Shown in pieces: positions 41,544 through 41,568 of a stretch of 41,568 bases of DNA; position 1 is the first letter of the stretch, and each line of letters starts with the position of its first letter. The position numbers and the translations under genes were made by a program. The notes under the pieces are model-generated. The model saw only the letters and a program-made list of their open reading frames with translations, was not told the origin of the DNA and did not search any database. Origin of the DNA: Rikenellaceae bacterium. Its GTDB lineage: Bacteria; Bacteroidota; Bacteroidia; Bacteroidales; UBA932. The stretch spans positions 1 to 41,568 of the forward strand of contig CAAGMI010000311.1 of the NCBI GenBank assembly GCA_900771005.1, written 5' to 3'.

Positions 41544-41568
41544 TAAGTACCCTTAATACTTATAATCA

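Overview
This window reads as a chromosomal segment of a member of the Bacteroidota, most likely the order Bacteroidales. The evidence is lineage-typical families (DUF4249 and DUF4837 lipoproteins, PorT-like barrel, OMP_b-brl_3 barrel, Rpb6-like omega subunit, fused FeoA-FeoB with a Cys-rich partner, two-gene KorAB) and promoters that fit the Bacteroides pattern TTTG-N19/20-TAnnTTTG rather than sigma70 boxes. The genus cannot be fixed from this sequence. Most of the window is dense housekeeping and envelope biogenesis. I see no phage, transposase, CRISPR array or rRNA.

Layout. (1) 1-2217, plus strand: the tail of one TonB-dependent receptor, a second receptor that has lost its N-terminal half, and a DUF4249 lipoprotein; this is the only region that looks rearranged. 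(2) 2214-9034, minus strand: a tightly packed run pdxJ, ompH/skp-like, PBP1-fold periplasmic protein, trxB, bamD, rpoZ, recN and a PerR/Fur-family regulator. (3) 9131-16793, plus strand: nadK, uppS, bamA, skp, a clear terminator, then korA-korB. (4) 16814-18274, minus strand: an SLC13 anion transporter. (5) 18537-21094, plus strand: a promoter overlapped by a 31-bp dyad, the fused feoAB and a small FeoB-associated Cys-rich membrane protein. (6) 21114-28676, minus strand: tRNA-Glu, rpsT and tRNA-Pro, then (reading upstream) a GH3 glycosidase lipoprotein, a DUF4837 lipoprotein, rseP, dxr and an M23 endopeptidase. (7) 28702-32685, plus strand: ruvX, def, phosphomannomutase, M23-LysM endopeptidase and a PorT-like barrel, ended by a terminator. 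(8) 32799-37061, plus strand: an OMP_b-brl_3 barrel, a LytS-type histidine kinase and a LytTR regulator, ending in a bidirectional terminator shared with a convergent Spy/CpxP-like gene. (9) 37609-41385, plus strand: a large ABCG-like ATPase-permease and a lipoprotein of unknown function.

The common theme is outer-membrane and cell-wall construction: BamA and BamD, three OmpH/Skp- or Spy-like periplasmic proteins, RseP, UppS (undecaprenyl carrier), Dxr (isoprenoid precursor) and two M23 endopeptidases. I did not find a convincing wholly new defence or mobile system. The more unusual signals are the dyad on the feoAB promoter, a Fur/PerR-family regulator that keeps the PerR-type metal ligands but lacks most of the structural-zinc cysteines, several -7 boxes sitting almost on the start codon, the tRNA-Glu promoter embedded in the GH3 terminator hairpin, a Gly-Phe repeat in the GH3 PA14 domain, and the unusual domain layout of the ABCG-like transporter.
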